64,000 bases of DNA, from positions 2,106,414 to 2,170,413 of the forward strand of contig SSBO01000009.1 in assembly GCA_005281725.1 (NCBI GenBank), read 5' to 3'. The notes below the pieces were generated by a model. The model did not search any database and was not told the DNA's origin. It was given only the letters and a program-made list of their open reading frames with translations. Position numbers and translations under genes: made by a program. This stretch comes from Wuchereria bancrofti. Its lineage: Eukaryota; Nematoda; Chromadorea; Rhabditida; Onchocercidae. Each line of letters opens with the position of its first letter. The first letter of the stretch is position 1. Below, one piece after another: positions 20,353 to 33,579 of this stretch.

Positions 20353-20384
20353 AAAAATATACCTATAATTATAGGTATATTTTT
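20353..20384. repeat. Perfect 32-bp palindrome
   Basis: Two 16-base arms with no spacer, centre between 20368 and 20369; the left arm begins AAAAATATACC. A third partial copy of the right arm (TTATAGGTATAAT) follows at about 20385-20397. Confidence 0.95.
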
Positions 20385-20869
20385 TTATAGGTATAATCAA
20401 TTATAGTATAATCAATCTCAAAAATTGTTTTTTTTTCCGGTAATTAATTTTGCTTATCATTTTATAAGTTTACAGTATTATTAAAAAATGGGAATTATTA
20501 TTGATTATTATCAAATTTACACTATCATAAGTTTCATAAAAACTAAGCAGTAAAAGGTGAAAACTTCATTAACACCTCTAAATTTCTACATATAAATGAG
20601 CATAACCAAGTTATTTCATCATATTCTTCATTTCTAACTTTAATAATAATAAATTAATCATTTTATTGATTAATTCCTATTATTTGATCACTGATACAAT
20701 CTATTCAAATATTTAAAGAGCTCCAAAAAATTATCAAGGATGAATTAGTTTGGTAAATTTTACACAACAAATTTTTCTTTTTCTCTCCACTCCTATTATT
20801 ATTCTTACTACTGTTATTATCATTATTATTATTACTGTTATTATTATTATCACTATTACTATCATTATT

Positions 20870-20890
20870 AATCATCTTTTAAAGATGATT
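20870..20890. repeat. Short inverted repeat
   Basis: AATCATCTTT and its complement are separated by one base, at the end of an ATT/ATC-rich simple repeat. Confidence 0.85.
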
Positions 20891-21144
20891 ATAAGCATAA
20901 ATATTAAATTTTATTTTTTTTTTTTACAAAATTAAAAATGCTTACTAATTACTATTGCTATCATTAATATAAATATTTTCATACTATTATTTATGGAAAA
21001 AAATCCGAAAAATAATAATGAAATTTCAAAATATTGCGCAATAGAAAAGAAAAAAGAAAAGAAAAGGATGAATAATAATAATAATAATAATAAATTAATG
21101 TGAAGGAAATGATACTAAATAATATATAAAAAGTAATAAATCAA

Positions 21145-21180
21145 AAAATTTTATTTCATTTTAAAATGAAATAAAATTTT
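21145..21180. terminator. Perfect 36-bp palindrome carrying crm-1 poly(A) signals
   Basis: Two 18-base arms with no spacer (centre between 21162 and 21163), lying 65-100 bases after the crm-1 stop codon. On the minus strand AATAAA occurs at 21183-21178, running off one arm, and at 21155-21150 in the other, so the mRNA 3' end would fold into a hairpin that includes its own poly(A) signals. Confidence 0.8.
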
Positions 21181-21244
21181 ATTTTTTTTTCATTTCTTCT
21201 CAACTTTTATGTATATATGTGTGTGTTTGCTAGCTACTTTCTCA

Positions 21245-24200
21245 TTATACATTGCATGATCCATGTTTATTACCCAATTTACCAAATGCGTTATTTTTGA
21301 ATGAACCAAAACCGCGTCGAATACCGTAATCCATTGATTTTGTTCGACTAACACTTTTCTTCACTGGATTTAATGGTAATGTATCGTAATGTGGTCCGTA
21401 TCCTGAGCTGCCATTGGATGATGATGCGGAACTTGTTTCAGAGCTAAAATAAATTTTTTTTAAAAAAAAATTATTTTTCTCTTTGAAAGAAATCAATTTT
21501 TGACACTATTTGAAAAAATTTTAGTTCAAATTTTTCAAGAAAAAAAAAAAAGAAAGCATCCAATAATTTTGATTGAAAATAATCCATTGAAAAATAAACA
21601 GGATGAGAAATCAAATATATTTATTAATTATACAATTTTTCTTTGAATGTATAAATAAAGTCTATTTAAAATGATTAAGTTCTTATCAAAATTTGCAAAT
21701 TAATTTAAATTAAACAATTACGAACTGATTATACAACCAAAACTAAATAAATAATTGAATTAATAAAAAATTACGTCAAATAAAAATCCCACAATCTATA
21801 ATGAGTAAAATATATTTAGATATGCCAATAATTAAAAATATGTTTAAATATAAATATCTCATAAAATATATTTAAATATTTCTATAATTAATGATTGAAT
21901 TGGATATCATTCATAATTATGCAACACTCTTTAATCTTAATAATAATGATAATCAATGAAATTTGAGTTATTTTAACAATAAATGAATCTGTAACTTACT
22001 TTGACGAAATAAGTAATTCACGTTGCCCATCACCACAACTATCCCTTCGAGTTGGTATATCTTCGTACAGTCGTGGTGTTGATCCGATCGCTTTTGTAGC
22101 TGATAATAAAACAGTTGAGCTATTATAATGAATTGGCGATTTCTGCAAATTATGCTAAAATTAAAAAGATTAATTGATCAATTAAAAAAAAGCACTAAAA
22201 CTTTTCAATAAATGAAATTAAGTAAAAAGAGAAAATGAAGTAAATAATAGATTTTAAGATTAATGTCATGATAATTATATCCAATCGGATAAATTAATCT
22301 TTTATGAAAAAATATCTATGATATTGTATTATTTAATTAGTCACTTCAATTTATACAATAACAAGATTTAAAAAAAATTAATTGTGTTGTGTTAAAAATT
22401 GTTTGTCACAAATATATATAAATGCTTAGTGAAAATTAAAAAAGCATAGATATATAAAATAATTTTTCATATTTAGGTTTTTTTCTGAAAAATTTAATTT
22501 CAATAAAAAGAATTAGCAATTAATTAACAGACCTTTTCATTGTTATTCTTATTTTGTTTGATCAATTTATAAATAAGAATGAAAACGATGACACCGATAA
22601 GGATAAATCCGGTTAAGCAAAGTCCGTATAGCATTGGATTCATTTGTGAAGTTGTTGATGATAACGATGATGATGAGTCATTGCCATCTGATAATACTGA
22701 TTGAAATTGGCCCTCGCCAAGGGACCGCCATTCTACATCTATATAATAACAACTCTTCTTCTTATAAAGCTTTTTTGATATTAAATTTAAAAGGAAATAT
22801 TTTTTAGTTATTGAATTTTTTGTTTTAAATGACACATTAAAAAATACAAAATTAATTAAAATTTAAAAAATGGAAGAATAAATATATGAATTAAATTTTT
22901 AACAATTTAATTGAGTATTACAAATATATTTCTTGATATATTATTATCATATATTTCGAGTAATATATGATAAATACATGATGATGATACTATGATTACT
23001 GTAAAAAATGATGAATATACTATGGATACTATGAAAAATAGTAACAATACTACGATACCGTGTAAAATGATGACGATATTATGATACTGTAAAAAACGAT
23101 GAATATACTATGATATTATGAAAAATGATGATGATACTATCATAGTGCGAAAATAATGACAATAATATGATATTGTGAGAAATAATGATAATACTACAAT
23201 ACTTTTGTGATGATATTATGATACTGTAAGTTACAGTATTATAATACTATGAGATACTGTGAGAAATGATGATGATTATATGACGATGATACTATAAAAA
23301 AAATTTTTTTTTGTCTTAAGCATTTAATTAATTTAAAACTATGACATTAAATAAAACAAATAAAAAAATTTGAAAATTAAAAAAAAAAAACGAAACCTTT
23401 ACAAATTGGACAACAATATCCAGGTATTTGTATGGAATCATTACATTTTGCGCATTGTTGCTCTTTACATATTGTTCCACCACCTGGTTGACAGGTACAA
23501 TTACGACATGGACCATCACGCCATTCTTCGTTAACACTATATACATTATCACCATAACTGCATACTGCACCAGATGATAGCACATCTAAAATTAATATTT
23601 AAAAGAAAATTTAATTTAAAAGATATCAAAAATTTGAATTATACTTATTAATCTTAAAAAAAAGATTTGCTAAAACAGGAAATTTTCAAAATTGCATTTA
23701 TCATGCATTATGAAATTTCAAGTCATATTGAATGTTTTAATGCAATTTATTCCAACAATTTAAATCAAAATTTACATGAACATTTAATTTATTTGAATAA
23801 AACTACTATCAAATTGAAATACAATTAATAAGTTCGTTAGAAATATCTTTTAAATTCTTTTCTTCTTTATCTTGCGAATTAGAATTATAATTTATAATTA
23901 GTATACCTGAACAAACAGGACAACATCTTCCTTTAATTGTTAATGGAATTCCACGACAATCTGTTAACTGTCGACATTTCTCCTCGAAACATTCAATTTT
24001 TGCATCATCGTCAATTGCGACACATCTAAGTTCTCAGTGATATAATAAGAATTAAAATTTATTAATTATATTTAATTTTGTAATAGCTAATTTTTAGCTT
24101 ATTTACCTGAATGAATATTCATTTCAAATTAACCCATTAATTATTACTTTATTATTTTTTTGTAAATAAATATGAATAGAAATTTATAGATATATGTATA

Positions 24201-27200
24201 TACCTGCATGAGGTGCATTCATCTGTCCTCCAACTTGATCCGGCAACATGCACAACATAATTATTATCCGTGCATACCACATTAGCGGTATTTGATAATG
24301 CCATTTCCGGAATACTTATTGATGATTTTGTTTCTTCCGGACATCTGGAACAGATGTTTCACACTTGCAAAGACAACAGGTAAAAATTAGTACTTTGAAT
24401 GTAGAAATTTTACAGCTTAAAAAATTTTTAAAAATTAATATTCCACATAAATTATTTAGGCTAACAGATTTTCAAATTTTCCTTTCATTATCTTCTAGTC
24501 TATAATGACAATTGTTAGCTAATTAATGATCAATTTTAACTAAGTGAATGAATAAATTTAATGATCGATAATTGATGAATTATAAATTAATTAACATCAT
24601 TACAAAATAAATTATCTAAAAAAAATAAAAAATAAAAAAGAGAAGGAAATTTGAAGAACATACTTAGGACAACATTGATTTCTTTCATCAAAAATAGGCA
24701 TCGGACATGCAATTGGTGGACATTCGACCACACGACATAAGACATTACCTACGCGACATGTGCATGACGTACAAGGAGCTAATTGCCACGTTTCCCCGTC
24801 AACAAATAAACGTCCAGCACTTTGACATACTGTATGCTCATGCTTCGATAATTCCAGCAATGGTTTTAAATCACAACTTGCACAACAAGCATCTTTAAAT
24901 ATAAACATAATAAACAAAAAATTTAAATCCTAATTTAAAAAAAAAAAAACTTTATTTTATTTTAACTTTCTTTGCGAAATTACTTGAAATATAATAGAAA
25001 GGTTTCCTCATCTAACATTTTAAGTTTTGACATATTTATGTTATATTCGTTAATTAAAATATTTGCTAATTAATTTCAGTAAAAAACTTAAACCTGAAAT
25101 CGTATAACATAAAATATAAACATTAATAAATAAAAAATCCACAATACCTTCTCGTTTTTTCCAATGTTCAATAGGACACGATTCATTTCTTTGTGGACAT
25201 GAAATTAGTGAACAAAATTCCTTAAAAGAAAGAGACAAAAGAATAGAAAAAAGAACGAGGGAAAAAAACCATATAAAGTTGTGTAAACAAATAAATAAAT
25301 AAAGATAAATATATGTAAAATAAATTAGCGTCAAACAAAACAAATATCAATTTAACAAAAAAAAAAGTTTGAATGAGTAAAATTTTTGTAAAAATTAATT
25401 TCAACTTTTTTAAATCAAAAAAAAAATCAAGAAAAATTGTATGATTAACTAATTAATTAATGAACTAACATGTTTTTGTTCACAAAAACAATGCCGACAG
25501 CCATCATTCCACCATTCACCACTATCACGCTCATATAATTTACCCGTTTGTGTGCTAAATGAATAACATTTATCCCAACCATCGGGCTCTTTTTGCAATG
25601 ATAATAATTTGGCATCAATTCGACTCATTGCTAAAACCAAAAATCAAATTAACAAAATTATTTTACATCTAACAAATTATTTAAAATTAATTATTTGTAA
25701 ATAACTTGTGCAATTTTATCCATTTAAGGAACTGTTTTTTTTCCTTTGTTTGTTTCTTGAATAGTTTATAATTAATTAATTTGACAAAATTTTTTATATT
25801 ATTTAAAATTATTTATTCGTTTACATTTACAATTATTTTTGTCATTTTAGACAAAAAATCCTTGAATTAATATCATCAATTAATTAATGAAGTTAATTAA
25901 CTGTTTAAAAATTGGTTATTTCTTTAGAGTTATTCAATTTATAAAAAGTTAATTTCATTATATTGATGAAAAAATAAATAAATTATCATGCATACTTCGA
26001 CATTTACATACTGGGCAACCATTATTATTACTTTCAAAACCATATAAGCAATGTTTGTAACATTGATGAAGCGGTGGACATTTAGCGCATTTGCATACAG
26101 GACAACTTTTAGCATCGCGCAAATAGCCATGAGCACAAATTCTGTAAGCGTAAATTACTATAGCATAACAAATTTTTGATTAAAATAATAATAATGAGAG
26201 AAAAGAAAATTGGATAAGTTTTTTTTTTTTTAATTATAAATAAATAATAATTAATTAATAGTTATATGAAAGATATATATACTTAAATTTTTTAATAAAT
26301 TTTCTAAATACCATTTCTTTTGTAAACATTAATTCACTCAAATGAAAACTTTATACTTAAATATTTCCATAATATGATGAGAAAAAAAAAAAATTTGTTT
26401 TCGAAATCTAAGCATTATTTATACCCTTTTTTTTTTCACAAACAAATAATAATTAATATTTATATTGGACCAAATATGACGGATTAAATATTTATATAAA
26501 ATAAAAATTTCTTTTGTTATAGAAGAAAAAGGGATTTTTTTTTTAAATTTTAAAATTGAAAACATTTTTTGTAATCAAAAAAAAAAAATGATTAATAAAT
26601 AAATTTTGATCAATTTGAAGAATTAAACAATTGCAAATGTAATTAGATGAAATGATTATACTTATCACAGTTAACATCGCTAAGTTCTCGACAATTGCTA
26701 CTGATAACAGTTTGTACAGGTGCGCATTTGCACTGGAAACAACCATTTGAGTCACGTAATAAGCCATTTTCACATCGTAATGGACAATGCTCTAATGATG
26801 GACAAATTGCTGGATTTACTATTATTGTTGGCTCTAAAAATTTTTCAACATTTTTTTTATTTTCTTTTTTCACTGCTATAATTTTTAAAATTTAAAATAT
26901 CAAAAAAATAAAATAGAATAAAAATTTCTCAAAAAACAAGAAACACCGATGAACGCATAGAAATGAACAAAAATCAGAATTTTCTTTTTTTGTTTAGAAT
27001 AAAAAAGATTTTTTTCTAACTTAGTAAATTTAGAATTAAATGAAAAGAACGAACTTTTCAAATTATTTAAGAAACAAAAAAAAAAAAAATTAATCAATTA
27101 ACCATCACATATAGGACAACATTGGCCTGGAATTTTTCTTGGATTATCACATTCCACCTGGCACATATGTTTTTGACAATAATGTACACCATCTGGACCA

Positions 27201-30200
27201 CAAGAGCAACTAAATTAAATTAATTGAAATTAAATAATATTTAAAAACTTGACATGTTAAAAAATAAGCAATAAAAAATTGAAAAATTTAATAAATAATT
27301 GAATTGCATTAATATCGTTTTTTTAATTCACCGAAAATATATTTTAATTTTAAAAAAATGATTTATTTTTTTTTGAAAAAAAGCGGAAATGTTTTTATTT
27401 CATTTTTTTCTCTTCATATATTTTAAAATTAAAATTATAAAAAGCAAAAATTTTTTATGTAATAACAAACGTTGTACAATCATCTTTTTGCCATGTTTCA
27501 TTTCTTTTATGTTTTTTACCATCAGTTTGACAGCCAAGACATACTGGGCAACATTCATTTTCCGGTATAGCTACCCAAGTACAATGTGCTAAAAAAAAAT
27601 TAATTAAATTAAAATAATGAAATTTTTAGCATTTAAATTAACAATAAAAGATGACTGAGGAAGAAAAAAAGAGGAAAAGATTATAAATATTTTGATTTTG
27701 AAAGAACGAAAGGAAAAAAAAGGAGTGAAAAATAAAAATATTCTAAATTCTAAATAAAAAGAAATTGAATTAGAATTTTAATTCAAAATTGAATGGTAAA
27801 AACTTTTAAAATGATTGTTCAGATTTTTATTTACTTACTGATTTATTCATTAGAAATTAATGTGTTATTTTTTTTATTTGTTTACTTAATTCAATAACAG
27901 AATTATGATAATGTTATCGAATTTTTTTTCTTTACTATTAAGCAATGTATTTCGATTCGTTCACTATGCTGACAAGTGATAAGCAGTGATAAAGCCACTT
28001 GTACTTTGCTTTTCTATCTCATTTTGAAATATAGATGATAATACACTACTTGTGTTCTCATTTTTATAAAAAACAAGCCGTTAAAGAAAGAAAAAACAAT
28101 TTCATTAAAAAAAAAACTACTCGTATAGAATATTTTAGAATTTTAAATTATAAAATTTTCATAATTTCGAGTATAAATTGATTTCGATTATTTAAAAAGG
28201 AAAGAAGATAAGAATCATATAATCATACATATTGAAGATATCATACATATTTCAACTTTTTTTTAGACTAAAGAATAAAAATATCTTAAAATAGAATGAA
28301 ATTAGATTAGAATTTAATTTAACTTTTTATAAAATTTCAATTTACAATGTTAATTTTTTGTTTTCTTTTTATTTTTTAAAAAAATCATTTCAATTTTATC
28401 AATTTGAAGGTAACTCATTTTGTTAATTTGATAATTAATATGTAAATGGTTGAATGTGAAGTTTAAAAGTTTTAACTTTGAAATTTATTTTTAAATTTGA
28501 TAAAAAAAAAAGAACTGACATGGAGGACTGGCACAGGTCATTTTACTACATAATGCGATACCACTTTTGCATTTGCATTGCTCACAACTACCTGTATGCC
28601 ACTGCTCACCGTCATCGTACATTTCACCATTATATGGACATCGTTTACCATTTATGCTTATCATATCATCGCCATTTTCACAGGTAAATTGATCACAACA
28701 TCGTCCAGGTGTTCCGTCGCCTATAAATTTTAACTAATCTTAATCTTATCCAGTGATAAGATAAATGAAATTAGCAACTCAAATATGATAAGACAAATGT
28801 AATTGGCAACTCAGATATGATAAGATAAATGAAATTAGTAACTCAGGTATGATAAGATAAATGAAATTAGTAACTCAGATATGATAAGATAAATGAAATT
28901 AGTAACTCAGATATGATAAGACAAATGTAATTGGCAACTCAGATATGATAAGATAAATGAAATTAGTAACTCAGATATGATAAGACAAATGTAATTGGCA
29001 ACTCAGATATGATAAAATAAATGAAATTAGTAACTCCGATATGATAAGACAAATGTAATTGGCAACCCAGATATGATGAGATAAATGAAATTAGTAATTA
29101 GGTATGATAAGATAAATGTGATTAGTAATTAGATATGGTAAGATAAATGTAATTGGTAATTAGATGCAATCAGTAATTAAATATCAGTAATTAATGTAAT
29201 TAGTAACTCAGACATGATAAGATAAATGCAGTTAGTAACTCAGATATGATAAGATAAATGAAATTAGTATCATAATTTTATTTTGTTTTTTTCCCTTCGC
29301 AAAATAAAATACCAATCAATTTAATTGCATTCTTTTTTTAAACATATACCATTTTATTTTGTCGATCATTAAAAATTGTTGAAATTTCCATGGTAAATTC
29401 AAATGATAAATAATCTAATTGTTAGATAATTGATAAAAAGAAAAGATAAATGGATAGCTAAAAAGTTTTCCTCATTCTGATTTTCAATTCAATTATAATT
29501 AAGCAAATTTAATTAATGCCTATTACACTCACCAATTGTTGTTTACCTTTAAGTATGATTGTAGTTTTTAATAGCTAATCTACTTTTTATCTATTGTCTT
29601 CGAGTAATACAATAATTACTTTTACGTGTAAAATTTATTACGGATTCACGTGAAAAAGATTACAGAATTATCCATTCTATTATTAAAATGAAAATTTCAA
29701 AGGAAACATTATTTTTTATGCCTTTATTGTTTTCTTTTTGTTAATACAAATGATACCTTTTTGTAAAATCTTCACCTTTTGACCTTCGGGACATGATGCT
29801 GGCATACAAATTGATGCACGACATCGACATCTGAAATATTTCGTTCTTTTTTTTTTTGGTTTAAAATTTTGATTTCAAACTTTGTTTTGACTAAAAAAAT
29901 TTGAAAAAATTTTTTAATAAAACTTTTATTTCACTATTTTATTCTATTTTATTCAAAATTTTTTATTTTATTTATAAAATTTTTCTTTATTCAAATGCCA
30001 GTTAAGGAAATATCAACTATTAATCAATAATAATTTAAACAACAAATAGTAATGATACTATTTGCTTATAAAATATTTTGCCATATCAGAGTCTTTCTTT
30101 CGCTTTTTTTTTTTTTTTTGAAAATTATTTAACTTAATTTAATTAAATTTCATTTTATTATATATTATAATGTAACATTATTCTTCTCATTATATTATAT

Positions 30201-31372
30201 CAAATTTTCCATTAAATTAATTACTTCTATGCACTTGTGAATTTAGTTATCAATAAACAAACAAATAAATAAATAAACAAAAGGAAATAAGTTTACTCAG
30301 GATTAATTGGACAACAAGTTCCAGCTGGTACATAACTAGCAGTTCGAATGCTATCATTAGGACATTCTTCTTCGTTATAATCCAAAAAATGACGATCACA
30401 ATGTACATTCTCGCATTGTAATTCTATAAAAATAATTGAAAAAAAAAAAGAATGAAATAAATTAGTTTTTTAAATGTTAAATTTTACAATTTATAATTTA
30501 CCATTTGTTATTTATTTTATTTGCTTAAAATTTAATAAGTAATTAATTTAAAATTATATTTGCTTATAATTTAGCAAGTATTAATTTAGTTTTATTTGCT
30601 TATAATTTAATAAGTAATTAATTTAAATTTTATTAAATTGTTAAATAATATAAAATTATAATTAACCTGGTTGTTTGCATTCAAAGATATCACAGCAATG
30701 ACCTGGTTCATTGATACCTTTCTTTACAAGAACACGTTCAAGACCATTTTCACATACAGGTACTAATGGATAACATTTCTAAAATGACAACAATATTGAT
30801 ATTGATAATTCTTTTGAAATAAAATTTAAATTTTTCAAAAATTTGCAAATTAAAAATAAATTATACTTCATGTTTTTTAATTATACCGATTAATTTTATT
30901 AAAAAAGATAGCAATAAATACGATTCCATTTTTTAATTTTTCTTTCTTTCCTTTTTTTTTATTGAAATAATAATATAAAATTAAATAACAAATGATTTCC
31001 ATCTTTTTTTTCTGAATGATATTTCTCAAATAATTTAATATCATAAAGGACATAAGTTGAAAATTTTCACTTCTTTACAACTTTACTTATTAATTCATTT
31101 TATCAACTAACATAGGATTTGTTTATTCATTTTCTTTTTTAAAAAATATAAATAATTCGTTTTTCTCTTTGCACTTTTTTGTTTATTTTATTTACTAGAA
31201 AAGAAAAAAGTAAGAAACAAATATATAACCTGTATATCACAATGACATTCTCCAGGTGGTGCGCAACATTCTCCAGGTGGCGGTGGTGGTATTACTAATC
31301 GTGAATCTTCCGGGCATTTATGCAAATAGACCATGTCACATTTCGCCTTCAAACAGTTCTCCGGCCACATTT
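21245..31372 (-). CDS. crm-1: CRIM1/CRM-1 homologue: VWC/antistasin transmembrane protein (5' exons missing)
   Basis: Eighteen exons on the complement: 21245-21443, 22000-22154, 22533-22738, 23397-23585, 23907-24025, 24204-24344, 24664-24892, 25148-25220, 25470-25630, 25996-26141, 26662-26833, 27103-27209, 27471-27588, 28520-28720, 29757-29830, 30297-30423, 30667-30778, 31230-31372. All phases agree (2672 nt, 889 aa plus stop). CRIM1 proteins bind BMP/TGF-beta ligands at the cell surface. Order seen: Cys-rich spacers (CPEDSRLVIPPPPPGECC), VWC 1-2 (about 170-293), three antistasin-like units (CENGLLRDSNGCFQCKC and two more, about 300-400), VWC 3-6 (about 425-703), a membrane helix (YGLCLTGFILIGVIVFILIY, about 738-758) and a Ser/Tyr-rich cytoplasmic tail. 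Six VWC modules and the EPTIIV linker match CRIM1, which is about 1036 aa with four antistasin units. The first listed exon enters in phase 1, so the signal peptide and IGFBP-like domain are upstream and not found. The 26833 acceptor has an alternative 45 bases upstream that keeps the frame. Confidence 0.93.
22975..23295. repeat. Degenerate ATGATACTATGATACTGTAAAAA array in a crm-1 intron
   Basis: Loosely repeated units built from ATGATACTAT, GATACTGT and AAAAATGATGA, about 35-45 bases long and strongly diverged. The array fills much of the intron between the 22533-22738 and 23397-23585 exons. Confidence 0.75.
27973..28001. promoter_or_regulatory. Paired GATA-factor motifs inside an inverted repeat (crm-1 intron)
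   Basis: TGATAA occurs twice (27977-27982 and 27987-27992), bracketed by CAAGTG (27973-27978) and CACTTG (27996-28001). TGATAA is the core site of nematode gut GATA factors such as ELT-2. The site lies in the same gene, and in the next intron 3' of, the GATA-rich minisatellite at 28.75-29.28 kb. Function is inferred only. Confidence 0.4.
28753..29276. repeat. 32-bp minisatellite dense in TGATAAG motifs (crm-1 intron)
   Basis: About fifteen units of 32 bases in the intron between the 28520-28720 and 29757-29830 exons. Two unit types alternate irregularly: one with GATAAGATAAATGAAATTAG and one with GATAAGACAAATGTAATTGG, both ending AACTCAGAT. Units near 29085-29200 are shortened and degraded. 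Nearly every unit has TGATAAG, and many have a second overlapping GATAA, giving some 20 GATA-type sites in about 520 bases. Confidence 0.93.
30500..30640. repeat. Diverged tandem repeat, about 3 copies (crm-1 intron)
   Basis: Units of roughly 40-60 bases share TTTGCTTATAATTTAATAAGTAATTAATTTAA-like sequence, in the intron between the 30297-30423 and 30667-30778 exons. Confidence 0.7.
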
Positions 31373-32563
31373 CTAAAATGAAAAAAGAAATTTCAATTCA
31401 AAATTCTCATAAATAAATTATTATTGAATTAGAAGAGAATATTTATTAACGGAAATTTTAAAATATTCATATTGTGTAACGAATTTAAACAATATTTGTA
31501 TATATATTATACTAGTAAAATTGAAATTTGAAAAAATACAAAAAGAAAAAAATGAAAAGAGAAAGAACAGTTTGGTAATTATAATATTAGAATTTCAATT
31601 GATAAGTAATATACATTACACTAGTAAATAATAGTAAATAAGTATTTCAATTCTTACTAAATAATAAAAAAAATAATCATCGAATAACTAAAATTAATTG
31701 TATTTTTCATTTCTATTTTTCTAAATAAGGAACTTAAGTGTTAATTTTCAAATTTTAATCAAATTATACATCAGAAAGTTTGATAAATTAGAAGATAATA
31801 AACTAAATTTAAAGCTTTTCAATTTAAAATCGATAAGTCTTTTTGTTTTTTGAAAATACTAAAGAAAAAGTTATGTAAGAAAAATTGTATTATGGGAAAG
31901 TTTTGAAAGATTATTTCAATAAAGGTATAACAATATATTGGAGGTGATTCATCATGAATAGATGAACGGATCTTTTTCAATTTTTTTTTTTTTTCGAGAA
32001 AAAGTTTGGAAAAAGAGTTCCAGTTTGATGAGAAGAAAAAGAGAGCAAGAATGATTCAAATTTTTATGTGTTTATTTTTTTTTTTTTATTATTTTCATTT
32101 TCAAAATTCAACAAGTTATACTTCTTTGAAATCAATCCTTCTTTTATTCGTTTCTTTTCACCCCATTAAATGATAATAATAAATTGTTAAATCTTTTTAA
32201 TGGTAAAAATAATCACTTTTTCCGTTTAATTAGAAAAGAAAAATTGCAGTCATTTCCTTTTTTCTTTTTCTTTTATTTAAAATTTTGTCATAATTATAAT
32301 CAAAAAATTGTAAATTAAAAGCATTGAGTTATGAAATAAACAAATATTTTTATGATGTTAGAGTTGAGAAAAAAAAAATTTTGTTTGAAATTAAAATTAG
32401 TAATCAAAATTGTGTATATGCATTGAATTATAAAGCTATAGAAGAAAAAAAAATAAAAATTGTAACTTTTATATGACAGAAAAAAATAAAATTTACAATT
32501 TTACAAATGAAAATCGAGCGTTAGCATTTTATCTGATAATGAATATAATACGGATATAACAGG

Positions 32564-32589
32564 GAGAGAGAGAGAGAGAGAGAGAGAGG
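32564..32589. repeat. (GA)n microsatellite
   Basis: An uninterrupted GA dinucleotide run of about 13 units, 135 bases left of the alternating purine-pyrimidine tract. Confidence 0.97.
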
Positions 32590-32723
32590 AAGAGAGAAAA
32601 GGGAAAAAATTATGGAAAAGTATGAACTATTTGCATTGAATATTTTATATATAAATTGTTGGTATCAAAATTACTATCATCGAACAGAATAACTCAAAGC
32701 AATAAAATATACACACACATAGA

Positions 32724-32789
32724 ACATACACATACACGCATACACATATATGCACACACACGTACGCGTACATACACACGCATGCACAT
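32724..32789. repeat. 66-bp unbroken alternating purine-pyrimidine tract (Z-DNA candidate)
   Basis: Every base alternates purine/pyrimidine: CA/TA repeats around the palindromic core GTACGCGTAC (32762-32771), then CACACGCATGCACAT. More CA-rich sequence flanks it on both sides (about 32708-32820). Confidence 0.93.
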
Positions 32790-33579
32790 TGACATACATA
32801 CACATTCATTCACATACATATTTTTTTGAAGTTGCAATTCTTTTGTGCTAACTTTTTAATATTTATAAATAGTACTAACAATTGTAGTGATAATAAATGA
32901 GAAAATTACCTGAAAAAATAAAAGGAAAATATTATGAAATAAGAAAATGATAGTGATAAAGGGTAATAATATTGATAATAATTATGATGATAACAACAAT
33001 TAAAAAATCATAACATTAATGAAAGAAAAAAGTAGATTTTTCGTTTCTTAAAAAGAAATTTTAGAAATTACTTTGCTTTGCTTAAGATGAAAAAGGAAAA
33101 TGAAAAGGTGACACCATGACATTACTTAGCAGCTTAATACGATAAGCACATACAATGAACGTTGTTTACATTTCAATGAAGAATTTCCTCTCTTTTCTTT
33201 CATTCAAGCAAATTATTCTGCAAAAATTTTAACTTAATATTGAAATAATCTTAATTAATTAGTTAATTGATATTATAATTCATCCATAGAACGTTTTAAA
33301 ATCTTTTGTTTGATTATCACTAAATAAATCAAACGATATTGCTTTTTTTTATAATGCAACGCTTAAAATTCATTTTATGCCTCCGTATTAGTAACAGAAT
33401 TCATATTAATTTTCATATAAGCCTAAATTCATATTAATTTTTATATAAGCGTAATTGTTATATAATTTCTAAAATTAAAATTTTTCAATTTTCAAATATT
33501 ATTCAGTTCTGATATTATGCTTTTAAATACATTTACTTTATATACTTTCAAGAAATAAGCCATAATCAAATTTCTTCAT

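Larger units (their letters stand above)
16771..21244. other. Gene-free A+T-rich spacer upstream of the crm-1 3' end
   Basis: No supportable exon or RNA gene. It contains palindromes at 18669-18716, 20353-20384, 20870-20890 and 21145-21180, an ATT/ATC-rich simple repeat at about 20790-20870 and an (AAT)n run at about 21070-21094. Open frames here (for example 18128-18373 and 18895-19236, both minus) are A/T-driven and have no recognisable protein features. Confidence 0.6.

Noticed and set aside
26834..26878. Upstream acceptor adding AVKKENKKNVEKFL-type residues to a crm-1 exon
   Set aside because: In phase, but the shorter exon reproduces the CRIM1 linker (EPTII) directly after the VWC module; kept only as an alternative.
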